64,000 nucleotides of DNA, from NCBI GenBank assembly GCA_947471745.1, contig CANJKZ010000435.1:1-64000 (forward strand), given 5' to 3'. Within the stretch, counting starts at the first letter, position 1, and every line of letters begins with the position of its first letter. Below, piece by piece: positions 1 to 9,834 of this stretch. Made by a program: the position numbers and the translations under genes. Below the pieces are notes generated by a model. The model searched no databases. It had not been told where the DNA came from and saw only the letters and a program-made list of their open reading frames with translations. The DNA is from Closterium sp. Naga37s-1. Lineage: Eukaryota; Streptophyta; Zygnematophyceae; Desmidiales; Closteriaceae.

Positions 1-1245
1 AAAGACAGAGGGGAGTGCGTTACGAGATACACGCGGGACCCATGGTGTTGTGTCGGAACTATTTCGCATCGCCGTGCTATCGACTTGGGTGCAGCTGCCG
101 CCACGCCAGGGCTGCGAAGGTGCAATCACGACGGCACAAGCTGTTCCGAAAGAGGGATCAGCGTCGCCGACTGCTTCAAGTTATTTCCACAGTCGAACTT
201 AATAAAAAACTAAAGACTTCCGAAACCTCGGCAGTGGGTCCACCACTACAGTTTCCAGCACGCCTTGAACGACGAAGCGCCTGGTGCAGCCAACGGCTTC
301 TAGAACGCAAATGAATGACGCGACGAGTTGAGTGGGATGAGGTGAGTGAGACAGTTCGTTGAGTTGAGGCGAGGCGGAACGAACGACCCCCGCGAGCAAG
401 GGCCGCAACTGCGCCCATCCGTGGGAGCGGGGAGCAGAAGCGGGAGGCCGCGCAGCCCTGCGGGGAAGCTTCAAATGAACGCTGAAGCCGCGCTGTGCCG
501 AAACGTGACAAGTGCGAATGTTTGGATGTGAAAAGCACATGCTGACGTGGCAAATCTGTCAGCATTGATCAGCTCGAGATCCTTTCACTTTTGGCAGCGT
601 GGCCAATTCGAGCCACATTTTCCCGATGGATGGGGTCAGCGGCTAGGCTTCATCGTGGGCAGGGTGTAAAGCCACCGATGCCACGTCAGTTTTTTTCCCG
701 CTTATTTCCAGCTTACAACTGGCTTCCATCTGCCCGTAAACCAGGATATATTCATTGAAGCTGACACCATCTCCACACACGATCCGACAACTGAGGGTGC
801 CCTTCCGTCTTCGATTTAGGTGAGCCTGTTGTAATTGTGCTGCTTGCAAAGAGTTCAAACAAGGCCAATAAAAAACGAAAGAACTAACGGGAAAACTCTA
901 AACAATGACAGAAACGCACCCTAGTCTGAAAACTTTATCTGAAAGCACGGGCAGGGGCGGCACCACATATGGGTCTGGTCACAATCGTTGCCACGTGGAA
1001 GCCCCTGGTGGGCCACTTCTCTCCCAGCTCAGCGCAGATCTGGGGCGCGAAGGAATGGTTCTGCGACAACTCAAGTTGAGTGGCCATTTCGACAGAGTTC
1101 GTCGCAAAATCGCATACACATATCTGCTTCACTCACAGGGAGAGCTCACATATTTGTCTCTTGGGTTAGACCCTTGAGAGGCCACTAAACGCCTATTCTT
1201 TGAAACTAGTTTCTGTTATCGTATTCGTCACCTATCGAAGTCAAT
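1..1245. other. Spacer upstream of the SAP-repeat gene; no gene recognised
   Basis: Short open frames occur on both strands but none has recognisable domains, plausible splice context or a gene-like composition. The stretch is less GC-rich than the gene that follows. It presumably includes the promoter and 5' leader of the gene starting at 1246, but I could not identify a convincing TATA box or initiator. Confidence 0.5.
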
Positions 1246-4200
1246 ATGGCGTCTCCGTATGTATCGCAGGTACGTGGCACGTGTGTCGCCCGCAATGAGC
1301 TGCCGCCAGTCACTCCCTTCGCCCCGTCAACCACCCCAATGCCGTCGCCGGGTGTGCTCACTCGACGGCCCGCGCGCTCCTCCATTGCAGTTCAGCGATT
1401 GCTGGATTTTTCCATCGTCTGCACCACTTGGTTTCCTCCCCTTCTCCCAAACCACGTCCCTTCCCCGTTGCCCTCCGCCAGTCTCTCTTGCTGCCCGCCA
1501 AACTCAATGGCGCCTCGCGGGTGCTGCTTTCCCCCAATCCCTTGGCTCAAGTTCCTCGCGGCCGTGCGCGCGGGAAGCGGCGTGGTGCGCGCATCCGTGA
1601 GTGTGCTGGACGAGGCGGAGCGCGAGCTGCAGCGCAAGTCGATGGCGGAACTGCGCGCCCTGGCCAAGGCGCGGGGGCTGCGCGGAGATACCAAGGCGGA
1701 GCTCGTCGAGCAGCTGCTGCTGTGAGTCACCACGTGCCGTGCCGCGCGTGCGCACGGCTCGCACGGCAGTTGGCGGCCAGTCGCGCCTCTGTTTCCCCCC
1801 ACACCGTTCCCGCACCTTTCACACCCCTCCTTTTTCCTCCCCCCGTTTCTCTGCCATCGGCGATCCGCCATCCGCCTTCTGCCCTCAGTCCATTCCCCGC
1901 GCCTGTCTTCCCCCCCACTTCCCCCTCCCCGCCCTTTCAGATCAGGCGCGGCCTCACTCGCGTACTCCGCTCCCCCGCAACCACCCGCCCCCCCGGCCGT
2001 GGTGCCGGGCGGCGCGGACGCAATGACGCAGCTGCTGGAGAAGATGCCGCTTCCGCAGCTGCGCGAGCTGGCGCGCGAGCGGGGCTCGCGGTCATCCACG
2101 CGCGCGGACATCCTCCGAGACCTGCGCCTGTACGCATGGGGGGATGTGGGGTGAGGGGAAGGGGGGTTGGGAGCAGCAGAGGGCGTGGAAGGTGAATGCA
2201 ATGTTGCGTCACGCTCGCTTTCTTCTCCCTTTCTATCCTCACCTCTCCGCTTGCACTCGATTTCATTATCTCTCCCCACACTCCTCCATCCCTCTTCTCC
2301 CCTCCAGCATAATGGCCGGACAGCCGCTTCCCAAGCCTCCCCCGCCACCCGCGCCTGTCATCCCCCCGCCCTCCCCCTCGCCCGCGCCCCCAGCCTCCCC
2401 GCCCGCTGCCGCACAAGGCGTGTCTGCACCTGCGCGGGTCCCCCCAGCAGCCGCGGCGGGCGCAGGAGGAGGGGCGGGGGCGCGGGAAAAGGAGCTGCTG
2501 GGGCTGGGGCTGGCGGAGCTGCGGCAGATGGCGCGCGCGCAGGGCGTGCGCGGGGACACCAAGGCGCAGATCGTCGCCGCGCTGCTGTGAGTGCCTGGGG
2601 GGTTGGGCTATGGGCGGAACTACGGAGGTGGATCGGGTTGCGGGGAGAGCGCGGGGGAGGGCAGGGTGGGGAGTTGTGATTCGCGCAGTGCCGTGCGTGC
2701 ACTCGTGCCTGACATGCTTGCATACCTCGTCCCTTCCCCTCCCCATTTCCCCCGCGTCTGCCCATCCCCGAAGCTCACATGCGCGCCCCCCGTCCCCCAC
2801 ACGCCCCGCCTGCCCTCCGCAGAGCCCAGCAGGCCGCCACGCCAGTCAAGGCCAAACCGCCCTCCCCACAACCCGCTGCCCCTGCCGTCGCCGCCTCTCC
2901 TGCTCCCGCGGCCGCCAAACCTGCTCCCAAGCCTGCTGCTCCCAAACCTGCTGCTCCCAAACCTTCTGCTGCCAAGGCTGCAGCAGGCGGGGAGAAGGCG
3001 GCGGGGGAGAAGGGGGAGGTGGAGCGGGCGTTGGAGGCGATGGATATGGGCGAGCTGCGGTACCTGGCGAGGGAGAGAGGGCTCAAGGGCGACACCAAGG
3101 ACGAACTCGTCAAGGCCCTCGCGTGAGTCGCCCCCCGCCACGCACATGCACACACATAATCTGCCACCCTCTCTCCCCCTCCTGCCCGCTCGCCACCTTT
3201 CCCCCATCCTGCGCCTTCCCCTGCTGCCTTCCCGCCCCCATCACATCCCCTCCCTCCCCTCCTCCCCCCCCCCCGTCTCCCCCCCACCCCAGCGAGGGAC
3301 CGCCGCCCACGTTGGGGTTCATAGGGCTGCCTCCGCCCTCCGCCCCTCGCCGCCGCCGCATGCCCAAGTTCCGCGCGCCCCCTAAAGACGTCCCCGCGCC
3401 CGCCGCCGCTGCTGCAGCTGGCGCTGAGCAGGCGGAGGGGGAGCACGGGAAGGCACAGGCGGAGGAGGCGGCGGCAGCAGGGGAGGAGGAGGCGAGAGAG
3501 GCGGAGGTGGCAGCAGGGGAGTCGTTGCTGCCGCCCTTTCAATCCACCGCTGCACCCGACTCCCCTTCGCCCGCCCCCGTGCTGCCCGCGACTGTGAGTG
3601 CACCAACGTCCTCCCCACCCAAGCTCATAATGGAATAGCGGCGACCCTGAAGAAAACGCTTCAGCAACTTCAAGGAACAAAACGATACAGCTTCCCAGAA
3701 ATTCAATGAGGTACAGGAAACTCCACCTGGCTCGGTCACTCACTTCCCTGGCTCCTCCTCAACCACCCCTCTCTTTCCTTCCCCCCCTCCCCTCCCTTTC
3801 CTCCCCTCTTTCCCGTGCACCACCAGCCGGGGGAGATGGCAGGGGAGGTGGCGCGGCTGAGGGAGGCGGTGGCGGGGATGAGGGGGGAGGTGGAGGAGGA
3901 GGCGAGGCGGGTGAAGGGGGAGAGTGAGGAGGAGCGCAACAGCAAGTACCTGCGCAGTGCTGTCATCGGGGGCGTGGGGCTCGCGCTGCTGCCGCTGCTG
4001 CTGCCCGCCCTCATCTCTGCCGTCCGCCAACCAGCCCCTCTCCCTCAGGTACGCCTCCCCCTCAGGTACGCCTGCCAAAGTGTGAGCACAGGGATGAGTG
4101 CATGGGTGCATGAGTGCACGAGTGCATGTGTGCATGAGCGCATGGGAGCATGAGTGCATGGGAGCATGAGTGTATGGGAGCATGAGTGCATGGGAGCATG

Positions 4201-4824
4201 AGTGCATGGGAGCATGTGTGCATGAGTGCATGGGAGCATGTGTGCATGAGTGCATGGGAGCATGTGTGCTTTGGTGCATGGGTGGATGAGTGCATGGGAG
4301 CATGTGTGCATGAGTGCATGGGAGCATGGGAGCATGGGTGCATGGGAGCATGAGCACACGGCATGGGGAACGTGGGGAAGGACCCAGGGGCCGATGGCAG
4401 TGCAGTGAGTCTCGGAGCAGCTCCACACGGCCACCCCCCTCAACACTGCCCTTTGCGTACATGCACCGCGCATCTGCCATGCCACCCTCCTCATCTCTGC
4501 ACTCCATCCTGCTGCATCATACCTGTGCTCCACCACCCACTCGCCACCAACACCCCTCCTCCCCCGCATCCCCCCTCCCTGTGCTGACAGGCACGGGTGG
4601 AGCTGGCATCGGAGACGGCGGTGCTGCTGCAGTCGCTGCTGGCAGCGGAGTCGTCCTCGCTGGCGGAGCTCAAGGCCCTCGTGCCCCTCATCGCCCCCGA
4701 CCTTGACGACACCACCCGCGCCGACCGCGCCGCCATGTTCTGCCAGGCCGTGCCGCCCGCCTCCCGCTCCCCCCAGGCTGAACGCTTCTGCAACGCTGTC
4801 AGCGCCGTCAGGGGGGGGCAGTGA
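1246..4824 (+). CDS. Protein with four SAP/Rho-N-like modules, coiled coil and membrane segment (7 exons)
   Basis: Exons by GT-AG borders and phase: 1246-1721, 1941-2129, 2308-2586, 2823-3122, 3293-3593, 3827-4048, 4591-4824, giving 666 residues. The N-terminus is Ser/Pro/Arg-rich and ends near VVRASVSVLDEAE, which resembles a chloroplast transit peptide; this is inferred. Four helix-loop-helix modules of about 30 residues lie at about 128-159, 187-221, 282-314 and 383-414. Key strings are MAELRALAKARGLRGDTK, LPQLRELARERGSRSSTR, LAELRQMARAQGVRGDTK and MGELRYLARERGLKGDTK. This is the pattern of SAP or Rho-N nucleic-acid-binding folds. Pro/Ala-rich linkers separate them. Exon 5 encodes an acidic Ala/Glu-rich stretch. 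Exon 6 encodes a charged coiled coil followed by a hydrophobic segment at about 560-581. DNA or RNA binding at a plastid membrane is a reasonable guess, not shown. The start is the first ATG of the frame; an ATG at 1507 is an alternative. Confidence 0.72.
4049..4590 (+). other. Intron 6 of the SAP gene: doubled donor and an 8/16-bp minisatellite
   Basis: The donor region occurs twice in tandem, with GTACGCC at 4049 and again at 4066, 17 bp apart. Only the first keeps the frame with exon 7. Downstream, about 4085-4360 is a minisatellite built on an 8-bp theme (gagtgcat / gggagcat). The remainder to the acceptor at 4590 is pyrimidine-rich. Confidence 0.7.
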
Positions 4825-5600
4825 GGGGGATTGGTGGTGTGGCAGTGGGGGTAGGTATGTGGTATGATGGGTGTGCAAGAGATCTGCGTGGGGAGTGCTG
4901 TAGAGATGTCGCATAGATGGTTTACCAGGTAGTTGCTGGGAGATGGAGAAGCTAGAAGAAGTGAATGCTACTTCAGAATGTCTGTCTGTACCTTTAAAGC
5001 CCGGGGTCAGCATGGTAAATTATCAAGTTATGTGGATTTGAAATAGGCTGTATGCGAGATCTGCGAAGCCTATTTCGGTTGGCTGCCTTTGGCGAGAACA
5101 ATTATCCTCCGCCAACAAGTGAACATTTCGCACTCACCAAACCTGCGAATCCCACCAACCCAAAGCGACAAATGTGTCGCACACATCCTCTCTCACACAT
5201 CCTCTCTTGCATCGAGCATGGAAAGTGTTGCTCACCCGAAGTCACCTCACCACTAAATCAGCTCGATGCTAACGGGAAATAGAAAAACAGAGCAAGCAAC
5301 GCACGTGCTGGGTATCAGCGCCACCTACTCAACGCCACAACAGAAACGTGTTCGAGACGATCCTTACCCCAGATTACTAGCGTACCGACCATCGCAGGAG
5401 CTGGCAACAGCAAAGTGTAGGAACGTGCAAGCGCGATTGCACTTACGGGAAGAAGGCCGTGATGACAGACTGGAGACTACGGGTAGCTAGGCACAACAAG
5501 AAACCGGGAGTGTATTGGAGTCGTTGTGACTAGCCAGGGGGAAGAAAGCGGACGAGATTCGGCTCGCGCACCAAGCGCCGAGCAGCACCCGCTCGCCGCA
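4825..5600. other. Spacer after the SAP gene; no gene recognised
   Basis: This includes the presumed 3' UTR of the upstream gene. Open frames are short and unlike known proteins, and no RNA gene or repeat is evident. Confidence 0.45.
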
Positions 5601-5624
5601 TTTAGCTGCTCGCGTTCTGTGCGA

Positions 5625-5890
5625 CGCGGAGCCCCGCATTCCTCGCGACGCGGATCCCGCATTTCAGGCGGATCGGATCCCGCCCTCCAGTCGACGCGGA
5701 GCCCACGTTCCCGGCGACGCGGACTCCGCGTTCCAGACGACGCGGAGCCCGCGTTCCAGACGACGCGGAGCTTGCATTCCAGACGACGCGGAGTCCGTGT
5801 TCCAAACGATTGGCAGTCCGCGTTCCAGACGACGCGGAGCCCGCATTCCAGACGGCGCGGAGCCCGCATTCCGGCGACGAGAAGCGCGCC
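5625..5890. repeat. 23-bp GC-rich minisatellite
   Basis: About ten diverged copies of a 23-bp unit containing gacgcggagcccgc and ttccagac are arranged head to tail. Because 23 is not a multiple of three, the frame rotates through three peptide versions in the open frames over it. I do not regard those frames as coding. Confidence 0.85.
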
Positions 5891-6089
5891 CTCCAGGTGA
5901 CCTGGCTACGACCACCGCGCGCACAACTAAAGCGGATACTGCGCACTGACGGGGAGCAAGGGGCAGCACACGCCCCTGCGGCTCGCTCGAGAGGATAGAC
6001 CAGGTGAGTGCCCAATTCCCTGCTACTGCGACTATAGTACAGTGACAATGGTCGCTGCTGCCTTGGGGGTCCTACCACGCTCACGTGTC

Positions 6090-7100
6090 ACGAGGCAAAG
6101 GCACACAGCTGCAACCAGGACAGCTGCTGCCTTGGGCTTGCTTTCACCACTGTAAACCCACCTGTTCTGTCCCAAGGCAGCAGCATCTCTGGATGCTGCT
6201 GCCTTGGACCTGGTTTCAGCACCATGCCCCCACCTGCACCCTCTGTCCCAAGGCAGCAGCAACCATAGATGCTGCTGCCTTGGGCCTGGTTTCAGCACCA
6301 TGCCTCCACCTGTTCTGTCCCCAGGCAGCAGCAACCATAGATGCTGCTGCCTTGGGCCTGGTTTCAGCACCATGCCTCCACCTGTTCTGTCCCCAGGCAG
6401 CAACAACCAGAGTTGATGCTGCCTAGGTCTTGCTTTCACCACTGTAAACCCACCTGTTCTGTCCCAAGGCAGCAGCAACCATAGATGCTGCTGCCTTGGG
6501 CCTGGTTTCAGCACCATGCACCCACCTGTTCAGTCCCAAGGCAGCAGCAACTGTGGTTGCTGCTGCCTTGGGCTTGCTTTCACCACTGTAAACCCACCTG
6601 TTCGGTCCCAAGGTAGCAGCAACCAGAGATGCTGCTGCCTTGGGCCTGGTTTCAGCACCATGCCTCCACCTGTTCAGTCCCCAGGCAGCAACAACCAGAG
6701 TTGCTGCTGCCTTGGGCTTGCTTTCACCACTGTAAACCCACCTGTTCTGTCCCAAGGCAGCAGCAACCATAGATGCTGCTGCCTTGGGCCTGGTTTCAGC
6801 ACCATGCACCCACCTGTTCAGTCCCAAGGCAGCAGCAACTGTGGTTGCTGCTGCCTTGGGCTTGCTTTCACCACTGTAAACCCACCTGTTCGGTCCCAAG
6901 TTAGCAGCAACCAGGGATGCTGCTGCCTTGGGCCTGGTTTCAGCACCATGCCTCCACCTGTTCATTCCCCAGGCAGCAACAACCAGAGTTGCTGCTGCCT
7001 TGGGCTTGCTTTCACCACTGTAAACCCACCTGTTCTGTCCCAAGGCAGCAGCATCTCTGGATGCTGCTGCCTTGGGCCTGGTTTCAGCACCATGCCCCCA
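6090..7100. repeat. 72-bp tandem repeat, each unit carrying a long hairpin
   Basis: Units are 72 bp and mostly alternate between two types, giving a 144-bp dimer. One type carries ggcctggtttcagcaccatg and the other gcttgctttcaccactgtaa. Every unit has an inverted repeat around cagcagc / gctgctg. The best copy, 6535-6572, has a 17-bp perfect stem (arms cccaaggcagcagcaac and its complement) and a 4-base loop, and a matching copy lies near 6830-6870. Open frames exist on both strands but simply follow the repeat. Confidence 0.88.
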
Positions 7101-7101
7101 C

Positions 7102-7296
7102 CTGTTCACCATCCGCGTCTTCCACTCCATCTGTATGTTGCTTATAGGTGATGTGTCGAACCTCCCACGCTAAGCACCCAAGGCGAACATCAAGCGAGCT
7201 TTCAAACCCGCTAGAGGCTTGCTCGGCATCACGCAGAGCCACCACGACGCCCACCACAACAATCGACCCCCCCAAAGGTATTTGACAAACACCCAT
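7102..7296 (-). CDS. Possible isolated exon of an unrecognised protein
   Basis: The minus strand reads a non-repetitive peptide containing ALRDAEQASSGFESSLDVRL and then GCLAWEVRHITYK. It ends at a canonical donor (GAACAG|GTGGGG) exactly where the 72-bp array begins. Composition looks coding, but I do not recognise the family and cannot find a convincing acceptor or a partner exon. It may be a stranded or decayed exon. The upstream limit is only the first in-frame ATG. Confidence 0.25.
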
Positions 7297-7464
7297 CGCC
7301 CACCATGCTATAACTTGGCCTGCTCAGCTCTCCCATTCCCTACCATGCCCTGTTTGGTCTCGCCTCGATCTTGTCTACTCCACCTCGGCATGCCACTCCC
7401 CATCTTCCCTGTCCTGCCCCGCACCGCGTTTCCGTGCTCCAACTAAACATGCCATGCTATACCA

Positions 7465-7715
7465 GGAGATGCCTTGCCCTGCCCTGTCATGCCCTACCCT
7501 GCCCTGCCCTTCCCTGCCCTGCCCTGCCCTGCTAGCCATGCCCTGCCCTGCCCTGCCCTGCCCTGCTCTGCCCTGCCCTGCCGTGCCCTGCCCTGCCGTG
7601 CCCTGCCCTGCCGTGCCCTGCCCTGCCGTGCCCTGCCCTGCCCTGTCCTGCCCTGACCTGCCCTGCCCTGTCCTGCCCTGCCCTGCCCTGCCATGTCCTG
7701 CCCTGCAATGCCGCC
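7465..7715. repeat. CCCTG pentanucleotide microsatellite
   Basis: A long run of 5-bp units (ccctg) has occasional variants such as ccgtg and cctgt. It is followed to about 7920 by looser catgc/ccatg-rich low-complexity DNA. The apparent Cys/Pro/Leu peptides here are repeat translations. Confidence 0.9.
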
Positions 7716-7931
7716 CCGCCCTTGTCTGCACCCTCATTTTCTGCCATGCCATGACTAGAGGGGCCATGCCTGCCCTGCTTTCTGATGGCCCGCCCCGCCC
7801 ATGTCTGCACCATCCGCGTCATGCCATGCCTCTCCCATGCCATGCCATGCCCTGCGGTGCCCTCCCCTGTCATGCTCCGCTCCGCCCTTCTCCCTCCCCC
7901 CCTCCAGGCATGCCCTGCCATGCTCTGCGGA

Positions 7932-8178
7932 TGAGATTATTCATAGCTACAGGCACACCACCCTAAATTCTGGCTTATCCTCCTTCTCATTGGCTATAGC
8001 TGCAGGTTACCACTGTGAGAGGGATAAGGCGGAATTGCCATCGGATCAAGGGGATGATGTGGCAGACGCAGTGATAAAAGATGCGGAGGATTGGAGCGAC
8101 GATAGTGATGAGTGGTGGGTAGCAGGCCACTATGACGGGGAGGAAGTGGAGGTGTGGGTGGCAGGTCAGGATGAATAA
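7932..8178 (+). CDS. Possible terminal exon encoding an acidic tail; unrecognised
   Basis: The open frame leaves the low-complexity DNA near 7930 and continues to a TAA ending at 8178. It encodes a non-repetitive acidic C-terminus including SDDSDEWWVAGHYDGEEVEV. An internal acceptor-like site (tatagctgcag) ends at 8004. AT-richer AATAAA-like motifs follow at 8172 and 8292 and could serve polyadenylation. There is no recognisable family and no supporting upstream exon. Confidence 0.25.
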
Positions 8179-8600
8179 ATGGGGTTGTGTTCCCATCCCC
8201 ACTGTGCTAATGTGGTCTTGAACATGTCATGCTTGAATGTGTTTTCACCAACTTTGCCGTTCTGTCCTAAACCTAATCATGATAAGAGTGAAATAAACTT
8301 GCACATATTATAGCCCGGTGAAACTACTCCCATGCTTCGATTCTTGAGACCCTAATCCAGCTCATGTTCCATTCTGCCTAGGGCACTAGCTTGTTTGGTA
8401 TCCCAAAAAGGATACATCCATGATGATGTGTAACAATTATCTTACTCCAAAGGTGTCAGTACTGGAATCGACACACCAGTTAGCCTGCCAACACATGGCA
8501 GATGCATGGGTGGGATAGAAGGCGCACAGCTTGAGGGCTAAAAAATGTACCGGTAGTAGCTCAGAGAAGGAGCAGACGAACCAGTGGCAGCTATAGGATC
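8179..8600. other. Spacer with AATAAA-like motifs; no gene recognised
   Basis: Moderately AT-rich DNA with a gaataaat near 8172 and gaaataaac near 8290, possibly the 3' end of a plus-strand transcript. I see no repeat or domain. Confidence 0.35.
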
Positions 8601-8631
8601 TCTGGAGGGACTTGCTGCTGCTCTTGAAGCA

Positions 8632-9018
8632 GAAAAGCAGGGGTGCAAGGGTGGAAAGCAGGGGTGCAAGGGGGAGAAGCAGGGGTGCAAGGGTGGAAAG
8701 CAGGGGTGCAAGGGGGAGAAGCAGGGGTGCAAGGGTGGAAAGCAGGGGTGCAAGGGGGAGAAGCAGGGGTGCAAGGGTGGGAAGCAGGGGTGCAAAGGTG
8801 GAGAGCAGGGGTGCAAGGGTGGAAAGCAGGGGTGGAAGGGTGGGAAGCAGGGGTGCAAGGGTGGAAAGCAGTGGTGCAAGGGTGGGAAGCAGGGGTGCAA
8901 GGGTGGAAAGCAGTGGTGCAAGGGTGGGAAGCAGGGGTGCAAGGGTGGAAAGCAGTGGTGCAAGGGTGGGAAGCAGGGGTGCAAGGGTGGAAAGCAGTGC
9001 ATAGGTGGAAAGCGGGAC
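8632..9018. repeat. 21-bp minisatellite
   Basis: About 18 head-to-tail copies of a 21-bp unit built from agcaggggtgcaagg plus a variable gtggaa, gggaga or gtggga end. The variants alternate, so a 42-bp dimer is visible. Since 21 is divisible by three, all plus-strand frames stay open (for example KQGCKGG repeats). I do not call it a gene. Confidence 0.9.
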
Positions 9019-9049
9019 CAGACGAAACAGTGACAATTTGAATTCACAT

Positions 9050-9330
9050 TAGTGGTGGGTATGAGAGGAGTGGGTGATATGAAAGGAGTGGGAAGTTTGG
9101 AACGAGGGTGTAGGGATATGAGAGGAGCAGGGGGTATGAGGGGACTGTGGGGTATGAGAGGAGTTGGGTGTACGAGGGGAGTGCGGGGTATGAGAGGAAT
9201 GGGGAGTATGAGAGGAGTGGGGGGAGTGGATGGTATGGAATGAGTGGGGGTATGAGAGGAGTGGGGAGTATGAAAGGAGTGGGGGGTATGAGAGTAGTGG
9301 GGAGTATGAAAAGAGTGGGGGTTATGTTGC
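9050..9330. repeat. Degenerate 16-19-bp GA/GT-rich minisatellite
   Basis: Loose tandem copies of a unit like gtatgagaggagtgggg. Spacing varies, and the sequence differs from the 21-bp array immediately upstream. Confidence 0.8.
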
Positions 9331-9343
9331 AGCATGCTGCTGG

Positions 9344-9637
9344 CAATATGCTGAACGAGGCATTACTGGACATGTTTTCAAAATCATCAATGCAGCAGAT
9401 TCCCCGGTCGCTCAGCACCTGGGCGCCGCTCTCCAGCACCTGCTGGGCGGCAAGCATGGAGGGGAATGGGAAGAGAAAAATAAGCACACATCTCAGCATT
9501 CAGCCCAGACTTTATCATCTCATCGATGCAGCAGGCACTTTTCGAACGTGAGCGTGTTCCTAAGTCTGCTGCGCTGCCCCCTAGTTGCACCTGCGTCCCC
9601 CCTCATCCTTCCGGATGTGAATGCAGTCCAAAAAGGT
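9344..9637 (-). pseudogene. Decayed MCM-helicase-like exon fragments (MCM4-like)
   Basis: Reading the minus strand from high to low coordinates: (1) 9637-9599, after an acceptor, encodes TFLDCIHIRKDEG, which resembles the conserved Asp-Cys-His-Ile segment N-terminal to the helicase core of plant MCM4. (2) 9533-9489 encodes CCIDEMIKSGLNAEM. (3) 9442-9344, after a gcccag acceptor, encodes [20 protein letters not shown] then ENMSSNASFSIL. This resembles the MCM Walker B region (family pattern [21 protein letters not shown]). Piece 2 looks like a second, more diverged copy of the same Walker B exon. The order agrees with a minus-strand MCM gene, but the Walker A exon and most of the protein are absent. 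Key residues have drifted (IDEFDK to IDDFEN) and piece 3 runs into minisatellite DNA. I interpret this as a pseudogene relic. Confidence 0.5.
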
Positions 9638-9775
9638 CTGCAAGAGAGGGTGAATGGTCACTGAGATTGCACACAAGTCTGCTGCGCTGCCCCCCTGTTG
9701 CGCGTGCGTCCCCCCTCCTCTTTGCGATTGTACATGGGGAGGGAGAGGATAGGTACAAGGGGAGGGATTGGAGAG

Positions 9776-9830
9776 GCACATGGGGAGGGACAGGAAAGAT
9801 GGCAAGATCGAGGGAGAGGAGGGGCATGGG
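9776..9830 (+). repeat. Left copy of a flanking duplication around the 21-bp array
   Basis: A non-satellite segment containing gggacaggaaagatgg, gagatcgaggg-like sequence and gagaggaggggcat. A close copy lies at 16215-16265, on the far side of the 6.2-kb array and in the same orientation. Confidence 0.8.
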
Positions 9831-9834
9831 GGAA

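Noticed and set aside
5526-5900. Arg/Ser-rich frame across the 23-bp repeat
   Set aside because: The peptide merely cycles through the three phases of the repeat.
8584-9033. Plus-strand 149-residue KQGCKGG repeat protein
   Set aside because: A 21-bp minisatellite keeps all three frames open; the short unique N-terminus (MAAIGSLEGLAAALEAE) is not enough support.
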